64,000 nucleotides of DNA, from contig NZ_CANMVK010000002.1 of NCBI RefSeq assembly GCF_947501405.1, positions 186,001 through 250,000 of the forward strand, in the 5' to 3' direction. This document shows, piece after piece, positions 26,602-35,478 of the stretch; positions within the stretch are counted from its first letter, which is position 1, and each line of letters starts with the position of its first letter. The stretch is from an uncultured Hoeflea sp. GTDB lineage: Bacteria; Pseudomonadota; Alphaproteobacteria; Rhizobiales; Rhizobiaceae. Both the position numbers and the translations under genes were made by a program. Under the pieces are notes generated by a model that saw only the letters and a list, made by a program, of their open reading frames with translations, made no database searches and was not told the DNA's origin.

Positions 26602-27871
26602 GCGAACTGAAATTCGGGAACTTGAGTCTCTGGGCAAACTCGCATCAGGAAACACCCCCTCAAAGTCAAATCCGGATTACTGGAATGGGACCATCCCCTG
26701 GATTACAGCGAAGGATCTCAAGAGCTTTGAACTATCAACAAGCCTCGACAAAATAACGCCTTCAGCTGTCAGCAATGGAGCAAAGCTGGCCCCACCCGGA
26801 AGCGTCCTTATACTGGTGCGAGGCATGGGGCTGTTCAAGGGCATACCTGTTGGTTTGGCTAAAACGGAACTCGCATTCAATCAGGACGTCAAAGCCTTTG
26901 TGCCGAACAAAGGCGTCGACGGCCGGTTCGTTGGCTATGCTCTCATGGCTGCTGAGCCGATCCTCCGCTCGGGAGTCACTGCAGCAGGTCACGGAACCGG
27001 TCGGCTTAATATCGACCAGCTTCAATTGTTTCCAATCAGGATTCCGCCTCTGACTGAACAGCACCGTATCGTCTCAATACTCGACGAATGGGTCGACGCC
27101 ATAAAGACAGCAGAAAAGCTGCTTGAGACCAAACTCCGCCGTAAAGACGCTATTCGTCTCGCTCTTTTCAATGGCAGCCTCCGCCGGGGAAACAACACAG
27201 GCGAATGGAGCCCTATGCCACTCGCAAATCTACTGCGGATCAGGGATGAGACCAGCGACGGCGGTGAGACGGTATGTTCCGTTTCGGTCGGTCGCGGACT
27301 CATCGACCAAATTGAGCATCTTGGGCGTTCATTCGCAGCCGCAAACACTGGTAACTACAACCGCGTCTGCTATGGCGATATCGTCTATACCAAGAGTCCC
27401 ACGGGACGTTTCCCGCTCGGGATCGTTAAGCAGAGCCATATCGACGAGGATGTTATTGTCTCGCCTCTTTACGGTGTTTATGTGCCCATATCGGTTGCAC
27501 ACGGGCGTCTGATCGATCTCTATTTTTCTTCTCCCTCGGCAGCAGAAAAGTATCTCGCGCCTTTCGTTCATCGCGGTGCCAAAAATACAATGGCGATCAC
27601 TGATGAGGGGTTCTTGGCCGGGGAAATCCCCATGCCCCCGACACAAGAGGAGGCAGATGCCACTGGCGAAATGATTGAGGCGCTCGACAATGAAATTGAC
27701 AGACTAAGAGACTATTGCGGCCATCTTCGTCTCCAAAAACGCGGCCTCATGCAAAAGCTTCTGAGCGGCGATTGGCCGGTGCCGGCGAGCATCGACCGGC
27801 TTCTACCCGGCGGGCAGGAGGTTGACGAGGCTGTCGGGGCAGAGGTGCAAAGAGCGGAGGCGACGGGATGA
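26594..27871 (+). CDS. hsdS: Type I restriction-modification specificity subunit HsdS
   Basis: A 425-aa subunit with two target-recognition domains. TRD1: ELESLGKLASGNTPSKSN, YWNGTIPWITAKDLKSFEL, ending LFPIRIPPLTEQHRIVSILD with the helical spacer AIKTAEKLLETKLRRKDAIR. TRD2 begins near residue 205 (EWSPMPLANLLRIRDETSDG) and ends GEIPMPPTQEEADATGEMIE with the second helix. The two half-sites recognised cannot be predicted. It overlaps hsdM (8 bases) and hsdR (ATGA). Confidence 0.93.
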   Translation: MSERTEIRELESLGKLASGNTPSKSNPDYWNGTIPWITAKDLKSFELSTSLDKITPSAVSNGAKLAPPGSVLILVRGMGLFKGIPVGLAKTELAFNQDVKAFVPNKGVDGRFVGYALMAAEPILRSGVTAAGHGTGRLNIDQLQLFPIRIPPLTEQHRIVSILDEWVDAIKTAEKLLETKLRRKDAIRLALFNGSLRRGNNTGEWSPMPLANLLRIRDETSDGGETVCSVSVGRGLIDQIEHLGRSFAAANTGNYNRVCYGDIVYTKSPTGRFPLGIVKQSHIDEDVIVSPLYGVYVPISVAHGRLIDLYFSSPSAAEKYLAPFVHRGAKNTMAITDEGFLAGEIPMPPTQEEADATGEMIEALDNEIDRLRDYCGHLRLQKRGLMQKLLSGDWPVPASIDRLLPGGQEVDEAVGAEVQRAEATG

Positions 27872-30800
27872 GCGAAAGCCCGCAATTCCCGATCTCCGAG
27901 GCCGGTGGCGTGCAGGTGCAGACGCTGCATTTGCTCGCCAATCTTGGCTGGCGATACAAGACGCGTGCCGAGTGCGAGGCGGAGCGGCGCGGGCGGATGG
28001 CCTCAACCCTGCTCGAAGATGTGCTGGCCGAACGGCTGCACGCGATCAACCGGATCGAGCAGCGCGGTAAGACCTGGCCGGTCACTGACGCCGCTGCGCA
28101 GGAAGCCATCGGCAAGCTGCAAGCGGCTCTGAGCGACACCAGCAAGGGCGCGCAGGCAACAAATGAGGCGGTGACCAACCTCCTGCAGCTTGGCACCGGC
28201 ATCCCTATGACCATCGAAGGGGAAACCAAGAGCCGCCAGCTTGCCTACGTGGACTGGCAGAACCCGGAAAATAACCTTTTCCACATGACGGCGGAGTTCC
28301 CCGTCGAGCGCTCACGTTCCGCCGATACGCGCCGTCCCGATATCGTGCTTTTCATCAACGGCATTCCGGTTGCGGTTATCGAACTCAAGAAATCGGCAGA
28401 GGGCACCGAGCAAGGGATCAGCCAGAGCATCCGCAATCAGGGTGCGGACGAAATCCCGCGTCTGTTCGCCTCGGCGCAAATCCTGCTCGCCGCCAACCCG
28501 TCCGATCCGCGCTATGCAACCCCCGGCACGCCGAAACAATTCTGGTCGAAATGGCGGGAAAAGGAGATCAGCGAACGCCGCATCGGCGAACTGGTCAATA
28601 CACCGCTCGACCCCGCCGAGACCAGCGCCATCTTCGCCGACTTCTCCCCGCACCGCCGCCGCCATGAAGGGTTGATGGACAGCGCCGACGGGCGGCTGCC
28701 AACCCCACTCGACAACACGCTCGTCGCGCTCTTCTCCAAGGATCGCGTCATCGATCTGATCCGCTCATACACCCTGTTCGACGGCGGCATTAAGAAGATC
28801 GCGCGCTATCAGCAATACTTCGGGGTGAAGGCTGCCCTTTTGCGCCTGTCGCACTATGACGACCATGAGCGCCGCAAGGGTGGCGTGATCTGGCATACTC
28901 AGGGTTCTGGCAAATCGCTGACCATGGTGATGCTGGCCAAGGAAATCGCCAATCTGGTCGACAATCCGCGCATCGTTCTGGTGACCGACCGGCGCGATCT
29001 CGACCGTCAAATCCGCGACACTTTCAAGGCGACGGGCCTTGATGTCCGCCAAGCCACAACCGGGCGGCACCTGCTCGATCTCGTCGAGGAAAAGGCGGGG
29101 ATTGTCACCACCCTCATTCACAAATTCAAATCCGGCCTGCGCGCCCGCGAAACAATCGACCAAAGCCGGGACGTGTTCCTGCTCGTCGACGAAAGCCATC
29201 GCAGCCAGACCATCAAGGATGACGAGAGCCTGCACAAACAGATGCGCAAGGTGTTCCCGAACGCCTGCTATATCGGCTTTACCGGCACGCCCTTGCTGAA
29301 GAAGGAACGCTCGACCTTCGACCGCTTCGGCGGGCTGATCCATGCCTATAAAATCGATGAAGCCGTCGAGGACGGGGCAGTCGTGCCGCTGCTCTATGAA
29401 GGGCGGCTGGTGGAAACCGATGTCGATGAAAGGGCGCTTGATCGTTGGTTTGAGCGCCATACCAAAGGGCTGTCGCCTGACCAGATTGCCGAACTCAAAA
29501 GGAAGTTCTCACGCGGCCGGGAAGTCCTGAGTGCCGAGCCCTATCTTATCGAGATTGCCGCCGATGTGTCCGAGGACTTCTCACGGAACTGGGAGGCGAC
29601 CCCCTACAAGGGTCAGCTGGTGGCGCAGAGCCGCCGCGCGGCGGTGATCCTCAAGAAGCTGCTCGACAGCTTCGCTGACGTGACAAGCGAAGCGGTTATT
29701 TCGCCCGGAGATGACCGGGACAATCACGAGCAGGTCAACGAAGAGCCAAGCGACGAGGTCGATAAATTCGTCAAACAGGTCAAGGCCAATCGCGGCTCTG
29801 TCGAGCGGTATGAAGAGCTGGTCATCGAACGCTTCAAGGGCGACGGCGACCCGGATATCCTCATTGTCGTCGACAAGCTTCTCACCGGCTTCGACGCGCC
29901 GCGCAACCGGGTGCTCTACCTCACCAAAAAGCTCAAGGAGCACGGCCTGTTGCAGGCCATCGCCCGTGTGAACCGGCTCTATGAAGATGACACCGGGGAG
30001 AAGAAAGAGTTTGGCCACATCATCGACTATGCCGGGATCCTGGGCGAGCTCGATGCTGCGCTAACGCATTATTCGGCGTTCGAAGGCTATGACGAGGCCG
30101 ATGTCGCCGAAGCGCTCCACGCGATCCGCAAGGAAACCGACACGCTGCCTGACAAACACGCGGCGCTTCTCGATCTCTTCAAAGCGATCCGCAATCAGCA
30201 CGATCAGGAAGCGTTTGAATCCTCTCTTGTCGACGATCTTCGTCGGCAGGATTTCTATGATCGACTTCGGGAGTACGCGAAAGCGCTGCAACTTGCGTTT
30301 TCATCCGAAACCTTCACGCAGATTACCGATCAGCGCGTCATTGATGGTTACAAGGCCGACCTCAAGCGGTTTGAGAATCTGCGGCGTTCCGTTGCCCGGC
30401 GCTATGCTGACCGGCTCGACGACGCCAATTCGAAGGAACTCGACGCCAAAATAAAAGCGCTTCTCGACAAGCACATTACAACCGATGGCGTCGTTCCCAT
30501 CGTCGCAGCGGTCAACATTTTCGACGATGCCGGTTTTCAGCAGGTCGTGCTGGAAGAAACCGGGAGCCTTGCCGCCAAGGCCGACGCCATTGCGAGCGCG
30601 ACAGCCAAGACGATCACCGAGAAAATGGACGACGACCGGATCTTCTACGAGCGCTTCTCCAAGATGATCAAGGACACGATCGAGGAGTTCCGGGCCGGTC
30701 GCCTCAGCGAACAAGATTACTTCCAGCGCGTGCAGGATATCCGAAACGGCGTGGTCAACCGCAATGCTGCAGACGATGTTCCAGCCGCCCTGAAGGGCAA

Positions 30801-31101
30801 AGAGTCGGGAAGCTCAATCTATCGCAATCTTATCGACGGTTTCACCAGCGTCGTGCCGCCGACCGAAGCGTCAGACTTTGCTGAGAGGACTGCAGTAGCG
30901 TTCGACGAGATCATGCGTCGGCATCGAAAGATCGGCTGGCAAGATGACCCGGATACCCTGAACGAGATCCGCAATGCGATGGACGATTTCCTCTACGACG
31001 AAATCAAGAATGCGCATGGACTTTATGGCCTGCAAACCGACGCGATGGACACAATGATCGATAGCGCGCTTGGCATCGGTCGCCGACAGTTGAAGTTTTA
31101 G
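27868..31101 (+). CDS. hsdR: Type I restriction endonuclease subunit HsdR
   Basis: A 1077-aa translocating nuclease. N-terminal PD-(D/E)xK nuclease: ADTRRPDIVLFINGIPVAVIELKK (near residue 155) carries the Asp and E-x-K. Then the superfamily 2 motor: HTQGSGKSLTMVMLA (Walker A), LVDESHRSQ (DEAD-like box), GFTGTPLL (motif III), and DILIVVDKLLTGFDAPRNRVLYL with AIARVNRLY (motifs V-VI). The C-terminus is a helical domain binding the methylase core. All key residues appear intact, so restriction should be active. It overlaps hsdS by 4 bases. Confidence 0.95.
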   Translation: MSESPQFPISEAGGVQVQTLHLLANLGWRYKTRAECEAERRGRMASTLLEDVLAERLHAINRIEQRGKTWPVTDAAAQEAIGKLQAALSDTSKGAQATNEAVTNLLQLGTGIPMTIEGETKSRQLAYVDWQNPENNLFHMTAEFPVERSRSADTRRPDIVLFINGIPVAVIELKKSAEGTEQGISQSIRNQGADEIPRLFASAQILLAANPSDPRYATPGTPKQFWSKWREKEISERRIGELVNTPLDPAETSAIFADFSPHRRRHEGLMDSADGRLPTPLDNTLVALFSKDRVIDLIRSYTLFDGGIKKIARYQQYFGVKAALLRLSHYDDHERRKGGVIWHTQGSGKSLTMVMLAKEIANLVDNPRIVLVTDRRDLDRQIRDTFKATGLDVRQATTGRHLLDLVEEKAGIVTTLIHKFKSGLRARETIDQSRDVFLLVDESHRSQTIKDDESLHKQMRKVFPNACYIGFTGTPLLKKERSTFDRFGGLIHAYKIDEAVEDGAVVPLLYEGRLVETDVDERALDRWFERHTKGLSPDQIAELKRKFSRGREVLSAEPYLIEIAADVSEDFSRNWEATPYKGQLVAQSRRAAVILKKLLDSFADVTSEAVISPGDDRDNHEQVNEEPSDEVDKFVKQVKANRGSVERYEELVIERFKGDGDPDILIVVDKLLTGFDAPRNRVLYLTKKLKEHGLLQAIARVNRLYEDDTGEKKEFGHIIDYAGILGELDAALTHYSAFEGYDEADVAEALHAIRKETDTLPDKHAALLDLFKAIRNQHDQEAFESSLVDDLRRQDFYDRLREYAKALQLAFSSETFTQITDQRVIDGYKADLKRFENLRRSVARRYADRLDDANSKELDAKIKALLDKHITTDGVVPIVAAVNIFDDAGFQQVVLEETGSLAAKADAIASATAKTITEKMDDDRIFYERFSKMIKDTIEEFRAGRLSEQDYFQRVQDIRNGVVNRNAADDVPAALKGKESGSSIYRNLIDGFTSVVPPTEASDFAERTAVAFDEIMRRHRKIGWQDDPDTLNEIRNAMDDFLYDEIKNAHGLYGLQTDAMDTMIDSALGIGRRQLKF

Positions 31102-31821
31102 ATGGCCGGGGATTTTACCGCGCACAGGATCGAACTCGGGGGGCAGATTGTGCCCTATGCGCTGAAACGCTCCCCTCGAAAAACACTGAGCATCACGGTG
31201 TTTCCGGATGGGCGTATCCTTGCTGTTGCCCCCATGTCATCCGACTTGGAGGCTATTGAGCAGCGCCTGCGTCGACGCGGTCGCTGGGTTCTGCGAACCA
31301 AACGAGAGTTTGAGCAGTTTCGTCCGATCACCCCGTCGCGGCAATATGTTCCAGGCGAGACCCATCGCTATCTGGGTCGGCAATTCAGGTTGCTTGTGGA
31401 GCAGTCCTTGCGCTCAGACGTCGCCATAGAGGGGGACAGGATCGCAATCAGATATCCCGGCATACGATCTGCCGAGAAAACTAAAGAGCTCCTGAAGGCT
31501 TGGTTTCAACGTCAAGCACGGCAAATTCTCTTGGAGCGTTTAGCATCGCTGTCGAGAGCTTTTCCGGAAATCGGCGATGCGCCGAGATTGACCGTGCGCA
31601 AGCTGACCAAGCGTTGGGGCAGCATGTCTCAAGACGGAATGCACATGTTGCTCAATACCCGTTTGATTGAAGCGCCTGTCGACTGCATCGATTACGTCAT
31701 AATTCACGAGCTTTGCCACGTTCAGGAACCGCATCACGGTCCTTCTTTCTTTGAGTTGTTGGAGCAGAAGCTTCCCAATTGGGAGCGACGCAAGAATCGC
31801 CTTGAGAGAATAATGGTGTAG
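31102..31821 (+). CDS. YgjP-like M48-type metallopeptidase (DUF45)
   Basis: A 239-aa protein beginning at the base after the hsdR stop. The zinc site HELCHVQEPHHGPSF (His-Glu-x-x-His, near residue 197) and the preceding LTVRKLTKRWGSMSQDG match the YgjP/WLM family often appended to type I restriction operons. The N-terminal half has KRSPRKTLSITVFPDGRILA, the common strand opening. Its role in restriction is unknown; proteolytic control of HsdR is one idea. It is surely co-transcribed with hsdR. Confidence 0.88.
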   Translation: MAGDFTAHRIELGGQIVPYALKRSPRKTLSITVFPDGRILAVAPMSSDLEAIEQRLRRRGRWVLRTKREFEQFRPITPSRQYVPGETHRYLGRQFRLLVEQSLRSDVAIEGDRIAIRYPGIRSAEKTKELLKAWFQRQARQILLERLASLSRAFPEIGDAPRLTVRKLTKRWGSMSQDGMHMLLNTRLIEAPVDCIDYVIIHELCHVQEPHHGPSFFELLEQKLPNWERRKNRLERIMV

Positions 31822-31850
31822 TGTTGTATTCATTCCGGGGAAGGTGATTG

Positions 31851-32780
31851 ATGAGCGATATTAAACTGTTCAGGACCGAGACGAGCGCAGTCACCGAACT
31901 TCGCGGCAGTGCGGTTGCGCTAGAAAAGTCGCTCCAGACCCTCATTGAACGCAACATGGAAGCGTTTCTCGGAGTGCGGTTTCTCGCCTCCGAGTTCTCC
32001 ACGAGCAATGGCGGGCGCATGGACTCGCTCGGCATCGACGAGAACGGTTCGCCGGTCATCGTTGAGTACAAGCGGGCCAGCAACGAGAACGTCATCAACC
32101 AAGGCTTGTTCTACCTCGACTGGCTCATGGATCACCGCCGCGATTTCGAATGGCTTGTTCTGGAGCGCTTCGGCGCCGAAGAGGCCAAAGCCGTCGATTG
32201 GACAACGCCCCGGCTGATCTGCATCGCCGGCGATTTCACCAAGTATGACGCTCACGCGGTCAACCAGATGAACCGGAACATCGCACTGGTTCGCTATCGC
32301 CGCTTTGGTGAAGAGCTTTTGCTATTCGAACTGCTGACCTCGACATCAGAACGGCCCGCGCGCGAAAGCCCCGCCAGTAGCGACGCCCAAGGCGAGCCTG
32401 CTGCAACCCGACCACGATCCCGCCAGAAGACTGTTACGCAATATCTCGCAGACGCGGACCAAGAGCTTGTCGACCTCTACGAGGCGACAAAGGCGTACCT
32501 TTTAGCGCTGGGCGACGATGTCGAGCTGAAGACCCTCGACAATTACGTCGCCTTCCGCCGCCTGAAGAACTTTGCCTGTGTTGAGGTCAAACCGCAGATC
32601 AGGCATCTCAAGGTTTTCGTGAAGGTCGACCCGGACTCCATTGAACTTGAGTCCGGCTTTACCCGTGACGTGCGCAACATCGGCCACTTCGGAACGGGCG
32701 ACCTTGAAATCATCATCACTGATGTCGCCACGTTGGAGAAGGCGAAGCCGCTGATGGACCGCAGCTATGACGGGGCGTAG
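31851..32780 (+). CDS. NucS-like nuclease domain + DUF5655 protein
   Basis: A 309-aa protein. Residues ~20-150 look like a NucS/PD-(D/E)xK nuclease: MEAFLGVRFLASEF, GGRMDSLGIDENGSPVIVEY followed by Lys (D and E-x-K), INQGLFYLDWLMDHRRDFEWL. A charged linker (~165-190) leads to a C-terminal DUF5655 domain: DQELVDLYEATKAYLLALG, NYVAFRRLKNFACVEVKPQI and GFTRDVRNIGHFGTGDLEI. Start ATG 31851 with GGGAAGG upstream. This pairing is widespread in bacteria near defence genes; the function is not established. It follows the restriction operon by 29 bases. Confidence 0.82.
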   Translation: MSDIKLFRTETSAVTELRGSAVALEKSLQTLIERNMEAFLGVRFLASEFSTSNGGRMDSLGIDENGSPVIVEYKRASNENVINQGLFYLDWLMDHRRDFEWLVLERFGAEEAKAVDWTTPRLICIAGDFTKYDAHAVNQMNRNIALVRYRRFGEELLLFELLTSTSERPARESPASSDAQGEPAATRPRSRQKTVTQYLADADQELVDLYEATKAYLLALGDDVELKTLDNYVAFRRLKNFACVEVKPQIRHLKVFVKVDPDSIELESGFTRDVRNIGHFGTGDLEIIITDVATLEKAKPLMDRSYDGA

Positions 32781-32799
32781 TAATCTGAGGGAGTGAACG

Positions 32800-33060
32800 T
32801 TGCCGAAGCTTGATCTACACGCATTTGTTAGCCGAGGCGCTAACACTGGCGAGCTACTTTTTCCGCATCAGCACGAAGACGGCACTTATGTCGTGTCGAA
32901 GACCCGTTTCGAGGCCGATTATATCCGGATGAAAAGCAAACCCGATATACTGCAGTGGCTTGAAAAAGGATATAGCCTGCGGATGTCGAACCCAGCCAAT
33001 GGCATCACTGCGCCAAGCCTGATCACACCAGAGTCTATATACCGTCCTGTCATCATGTAA
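32800..33060 (+). CDS. Small hypothetical protein (86 aa)
   Basis: Starts at TTG 32800 with a GAGGGAG ribosome site 6-7 bases upstream, which decides the start. The sequence MPKLDLHAFVSRGANTGELL ... HQHEDGTYVVSKTRFEADYI ... LQWLEKGYSLRMSNPANG is compact and polar with no membrane segment. I do not recognise it. It is the last plus-strand gene of the restriction cluster and converges with the GmrSD-like gene. Confidence 0.6.
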   Translation: MPKLDLHAFVSRGANTGELLFPHQHEDGTYVVSKTRFEADYIRMKSKPDILQWLEKGYSLRMSNPANGITAPSLITPESIYRPVIM

Positions 33061-33080
33061 TGCGCCATCATGGGAGAAGG

Positions 33081-34973
33081 TCACACTCCCAATCCGGGCC
33101 AAATGACTAACGCCTTTTCGGCTAGATGCTGACCTCTGTCCCGGATGTCAGCTTCGGTCCATGTCTCCCGCTTCGCGAACCATTTATTCAGGAAAAGCGA
33201 CGTGTGCTCGTCAAACTTCTCTCGCTTCTGAGCAAAGCCCTTGTTGCCCGATGAAATGTTGAGGGCACCGGTGATCAAGGTCAAATTGCCCAGCGTGTGC
33301 AGCAGGCGGTCGCGGTCTTCTGCCTTTGGGTGCCCTTGACCGCGCGGTGTGAACTCACCTTCGGCGAACGGCCAGTCCTCGGTCCAAGACACGGGCAGGA
33401 CGTGCTCAGTCCACAGCCCACCGGGGCGGGCGACTTTCTCCGCGAACTTCGAGCGGCTGGCTAGCTCAAGCTCCCACAGGATGTCCTTGTTGCGGTCACC
33501 GGGAGCCAGTTGATAGACGGGGTTTTGCAGAATGCCGCGCCGGAATTCTTCATCGCCGGGAAAACGCGAACTCTCTCCCGACCGGGTGACGAAGAAGTCC
33601 CGAAGATTGTCGTAGGACGGGCCGTCTTCAAAGAACTTCTGCGAGACCGCCTGAAACAGCTTATTGAGATTCTTGTTGGTGAGGTCGCAGACGGCACGGC
33701 GGACGATGTAGGAATAGACCAGCCGGGCGATGCGGTCTTGCTCATCTTCTGGAAGCCCTGCCGCCGCGATCTGCAAAGCAATCGGGTAGGCCGTGGTGAC
33801 TTGCCAAGTCGCCAGCTTTCGACCCAGCCAAGCCATTGTCGGATTATCGTCTGCCCGCCCCTCTAGGGTTTCATAGATTGGCGAGTGTCGTTGCAACACC
33901 TTCAGCTCGTCTTCGACATTCGGGAAACGGGGTCGCCCTTTCGGAACCGCGAATGCGCGATACTCTGCATAAAGTTCGCGCATGGCGATGCTCGCACCGG
34001 TCTCGGCGGCGAGGACGTGCGCGAGGAAGTGATCAATTCGTGGACGTCTAGGGCGAGCGTTCGGCGCATCCTCGCGCCACCAAGGCGCATCGAACGGGTC
34101 CCAAAGCTCTTTATACAGCTCATCCGTCGCCGTGGTTTGTTTCTCGGCCCGGTGGAAGATGTTGTTCCGCACCAAGTCCATGGCCAAGAGCGGTTGACCC
34201 TTGGAGTTTAGCGTCTCGAAAATGACCTGAGCGTCGTCGCCCTCGCCCAGCGTAATGACGACGAGCTTCATCTGTGCAAGCACAGCACTTAGCAGGGCAT
34301 CAAGGCGTTGCTCAATTACCTCCGGCGTAGCGCCCTCATCAGCCGCTTCGACCTCCTCATCCTCTGTGTCAGGCTCAGCATCGCTGGGACCGTTGAGCGC
34401 AAATTCGCTGATCCACTTCCGAAACAGGTCGTAAGCACGCAACGCCCGGAACGGTGTGTTCTTCGGAACGCCACTGCCCCAATAGAAGCGCTGGTACTTC
34501 GCGCGGACCTGTGAGTACTCAATATCTATGATGTCGTGGAAAATTTCTCGGTCCGATGGAGTCGGTGTCAGCTTGAACCTTACCAGTGGGTCAGTGTCTT
34601 TCGAACGCGGCTGGTTAAACAGGTAGCCATTCGCTTGATCAATGATGCCGGTGAACTCGTGCATCCGGGCCACTTCACGTAGTGCTGCGAGGAAAAGCTG
34701 AAAGGTCGTTAGCCGCTGCTGACCATCGACCACCTGTACCCTTGGCGTGACTCCGATTTGCGACCCCTCGCCAAGGGGCGCTAGGATGAGCGCACCCATG
34801 TAGTGCTGAAATCGATTGTTGCCGCCGAGCACTTCTGCGGCCTTTGCTTCGACATCATCCCAAAAGGGTACCAGCCGCTCGTCTGCCCACTGGTATTTCC
34901 GCTGATACAGCGGAACCATAAATCGGCGACCTTCGGCTAATATTGTTTCGATTGAAAAATCGTCTGTTTGCAT
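33081..34973 (-). CDS. GmrSD-type DUF262/DUF1524 restriction protein
   Basis: A 630-aa protein. N-terminal DUF262: RRFMVPLYQRKYQWADERL (from about residue 16) and the ParB-like nucleotide site VQVVDGQQRLTTFQLFLAAL. The long helical middle is followed by a C-terminal HNH-type DUF1524 nuclease: WTEHVLPVSWTEDWP, LLHTLGNLTLITGALNISSG, NKGFAQKREKF. This is the architecture of type IV restriction enzymes that cut modified DNA (GmrSD, BrxU, SspE). A DVEAADEGATPEVIE acidic linker is near residue 215. It converges with the restriction operon and completes the defence cluster. Confidence 0.88.
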   Translation of the reverse strand: MQTDDFSIETILAEGRRFMVPLYQRKYQWADERLVPFWDDVEAKAAEVLGGNNRFQHYMGALILAPLGEGSQIGVTPRVQVVDGQQRLTTFQLFLAALREVARMHEFTGIIDQANGYLFNQPRSKDTDPLVRFKLTPTPSDREIFHDIIDIEYSQVRAKYQRFYWGSGVPKNTPFRALRAYDLFRKWISEFALNGPSDAEPDTEDEEVEAADEGATPEVIEQRLDALLSAVLAQMKLVVITLGEGDDAQVIFETLNSKGQPLLAMDLVRNNIFHRAEKQTTATDELYKELWDPFDAPWWREDAPNARPRRPRIDHFLAHVLAAETGASIAMRELYAEYRAFAVPKGRPRFPNVEDELKVLQRHSPIYETLEGRADDNPTMAWLGRKLATWQVTTAYPIALQIAAAGLPEDEQDRIARLVYSYIVRRAVCDLTNKNLNKLFQAVSQKFFEDGPSYDNLRDFFVTRSGESSRFPGDEEFRRGILQNPVYQLAPGDRNKDILWELELASRSKFAEKVARPGGLWTEHVLPVSWTEDWPFAEGEFTPRGQGHPKAEDRDRLLHTLGNLTLITGALNISSGNKGFAQKREKFDEHTSLFLNKWFAKRETWTEADIRDRGQHLAEKALVIWPGLGV

Positions 34974-35351
34974 TGCACTTCCCCCCGCCCTGAAGCGCCA
35001 AGATCACCCGCTTGGAAAGACATATCAAGCGCCTACCATTTCCATGAATGTCTGAGCGTCGAGAATATGGATGATCCGTGACATCCCGACATCCGCCCGT
35101 TCCGCTCCCCGCCCCGAACTATGAGCGCCGTTGATGGGGGGAGGTCCGGGGGCAGGGGTGCAGATTTGCGATTAGTAGGGCAGATCGGGATTAGTAGTTT
35201 TCTAGTAGGGCAGCGGGGTGAACCGGGTAGCAACCTGGTGACACCCTGTGCTACTCTTCACCCTCCGAACGTGAAGTCACCCCAACGGCTTGTCCAATCG
35301 GGTCCAACGGAATAGTAGAGCGTCTAAATCTCTGAAATCATTACGAAAACA
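34974..35351. other. Right-end non-coding region of the island
   Basis: 378 bases with no credible gene. Contains two copies of AGTAGGGCAG about 35 bases apart (near 35174 and 35203) and, next to the core repeat, an 8-bp inverted repeat. It probably holds the integrase arm-binding or end sequences. Confidence 0.45.
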
Positions 35352-35360
35352 ATTCGTAAT
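35340..35360. repeat. Inverted repeat at attR core
   Basis: ATTACGAA (35340-35347) and TTCGTAAT (35353-35360) form a perfect 8-bp inverted repeat with a 5-base spacer. The right arm is the core repeat itself. In the excised circle this would be the attP dyad for the integrase. Confidence 0.6.
35352..35360 (+). repeat. attR core
   Basis: ATTCGTAAT, the right copy of the 9-bp direct repeat bounding the island, identical to 16931-16939. Confidence 0.8.
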
Positions 35361-35397
35361 GATGGGGTCACGTGTTCGAGTCACGTAAGCGGCACCA
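35352..35397 (+). pseudogene. tRNA-Thr(CGT) 3' half, cut by island insertion
   Basis: Reads anticodon loop, TGATG closing strand, GGGTC variable region, T-arm ACGTG-TTCGAGT-CACGT, acceptor AAGCGGC, discriminator A and CCA. The acceptor pairs perfectly with GCCGCTT at 16901-16907, not with the island tRNA's GCCGCAT. The upstream 5' half is 18.4 kb away. Confidence 0.9.
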
Positions 35398-35478
35398 CCT
35401 CCCTTTCATGTCCTGACCTTGGTTGATGCGGCTTGTGCCTGAAGTGGTTCCGGCCCAGAACGACGCAATCTGAACCTA

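Larger units (their letters stand above)
16931..35360. mobile_element. Integrated 18.4-kb genomic island in tRNA-Thr(CGT)
   Basis: Bounded by the direct repeat ATTCGTAAT (16931-16939 and 35352-35360), which is the anticodon loop plus one base pair of a split tRNA-Thr. Inside are a complete replacement tRNA-Thr, an XRE/RelA-SpoT pair, a primase/VapE/AlpA module, a tyrosine integrase at 22644-23810 and a type I restriction-modification defence cluster. Parts (for example 17149-18660) are visibly more AT-rich than the chromosome. Unusually, the integrase is central rather than next to either end, which hints at a composite built from two units. Confidence 0.85.

Noticed and set aside
35170-35215. 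Two AGTAGGGCAG copies near the right end of the island, considered as a repeat array
   Set aside because: Only two copies with different flanks; no array, no spacer regularity, not a CRISPR.
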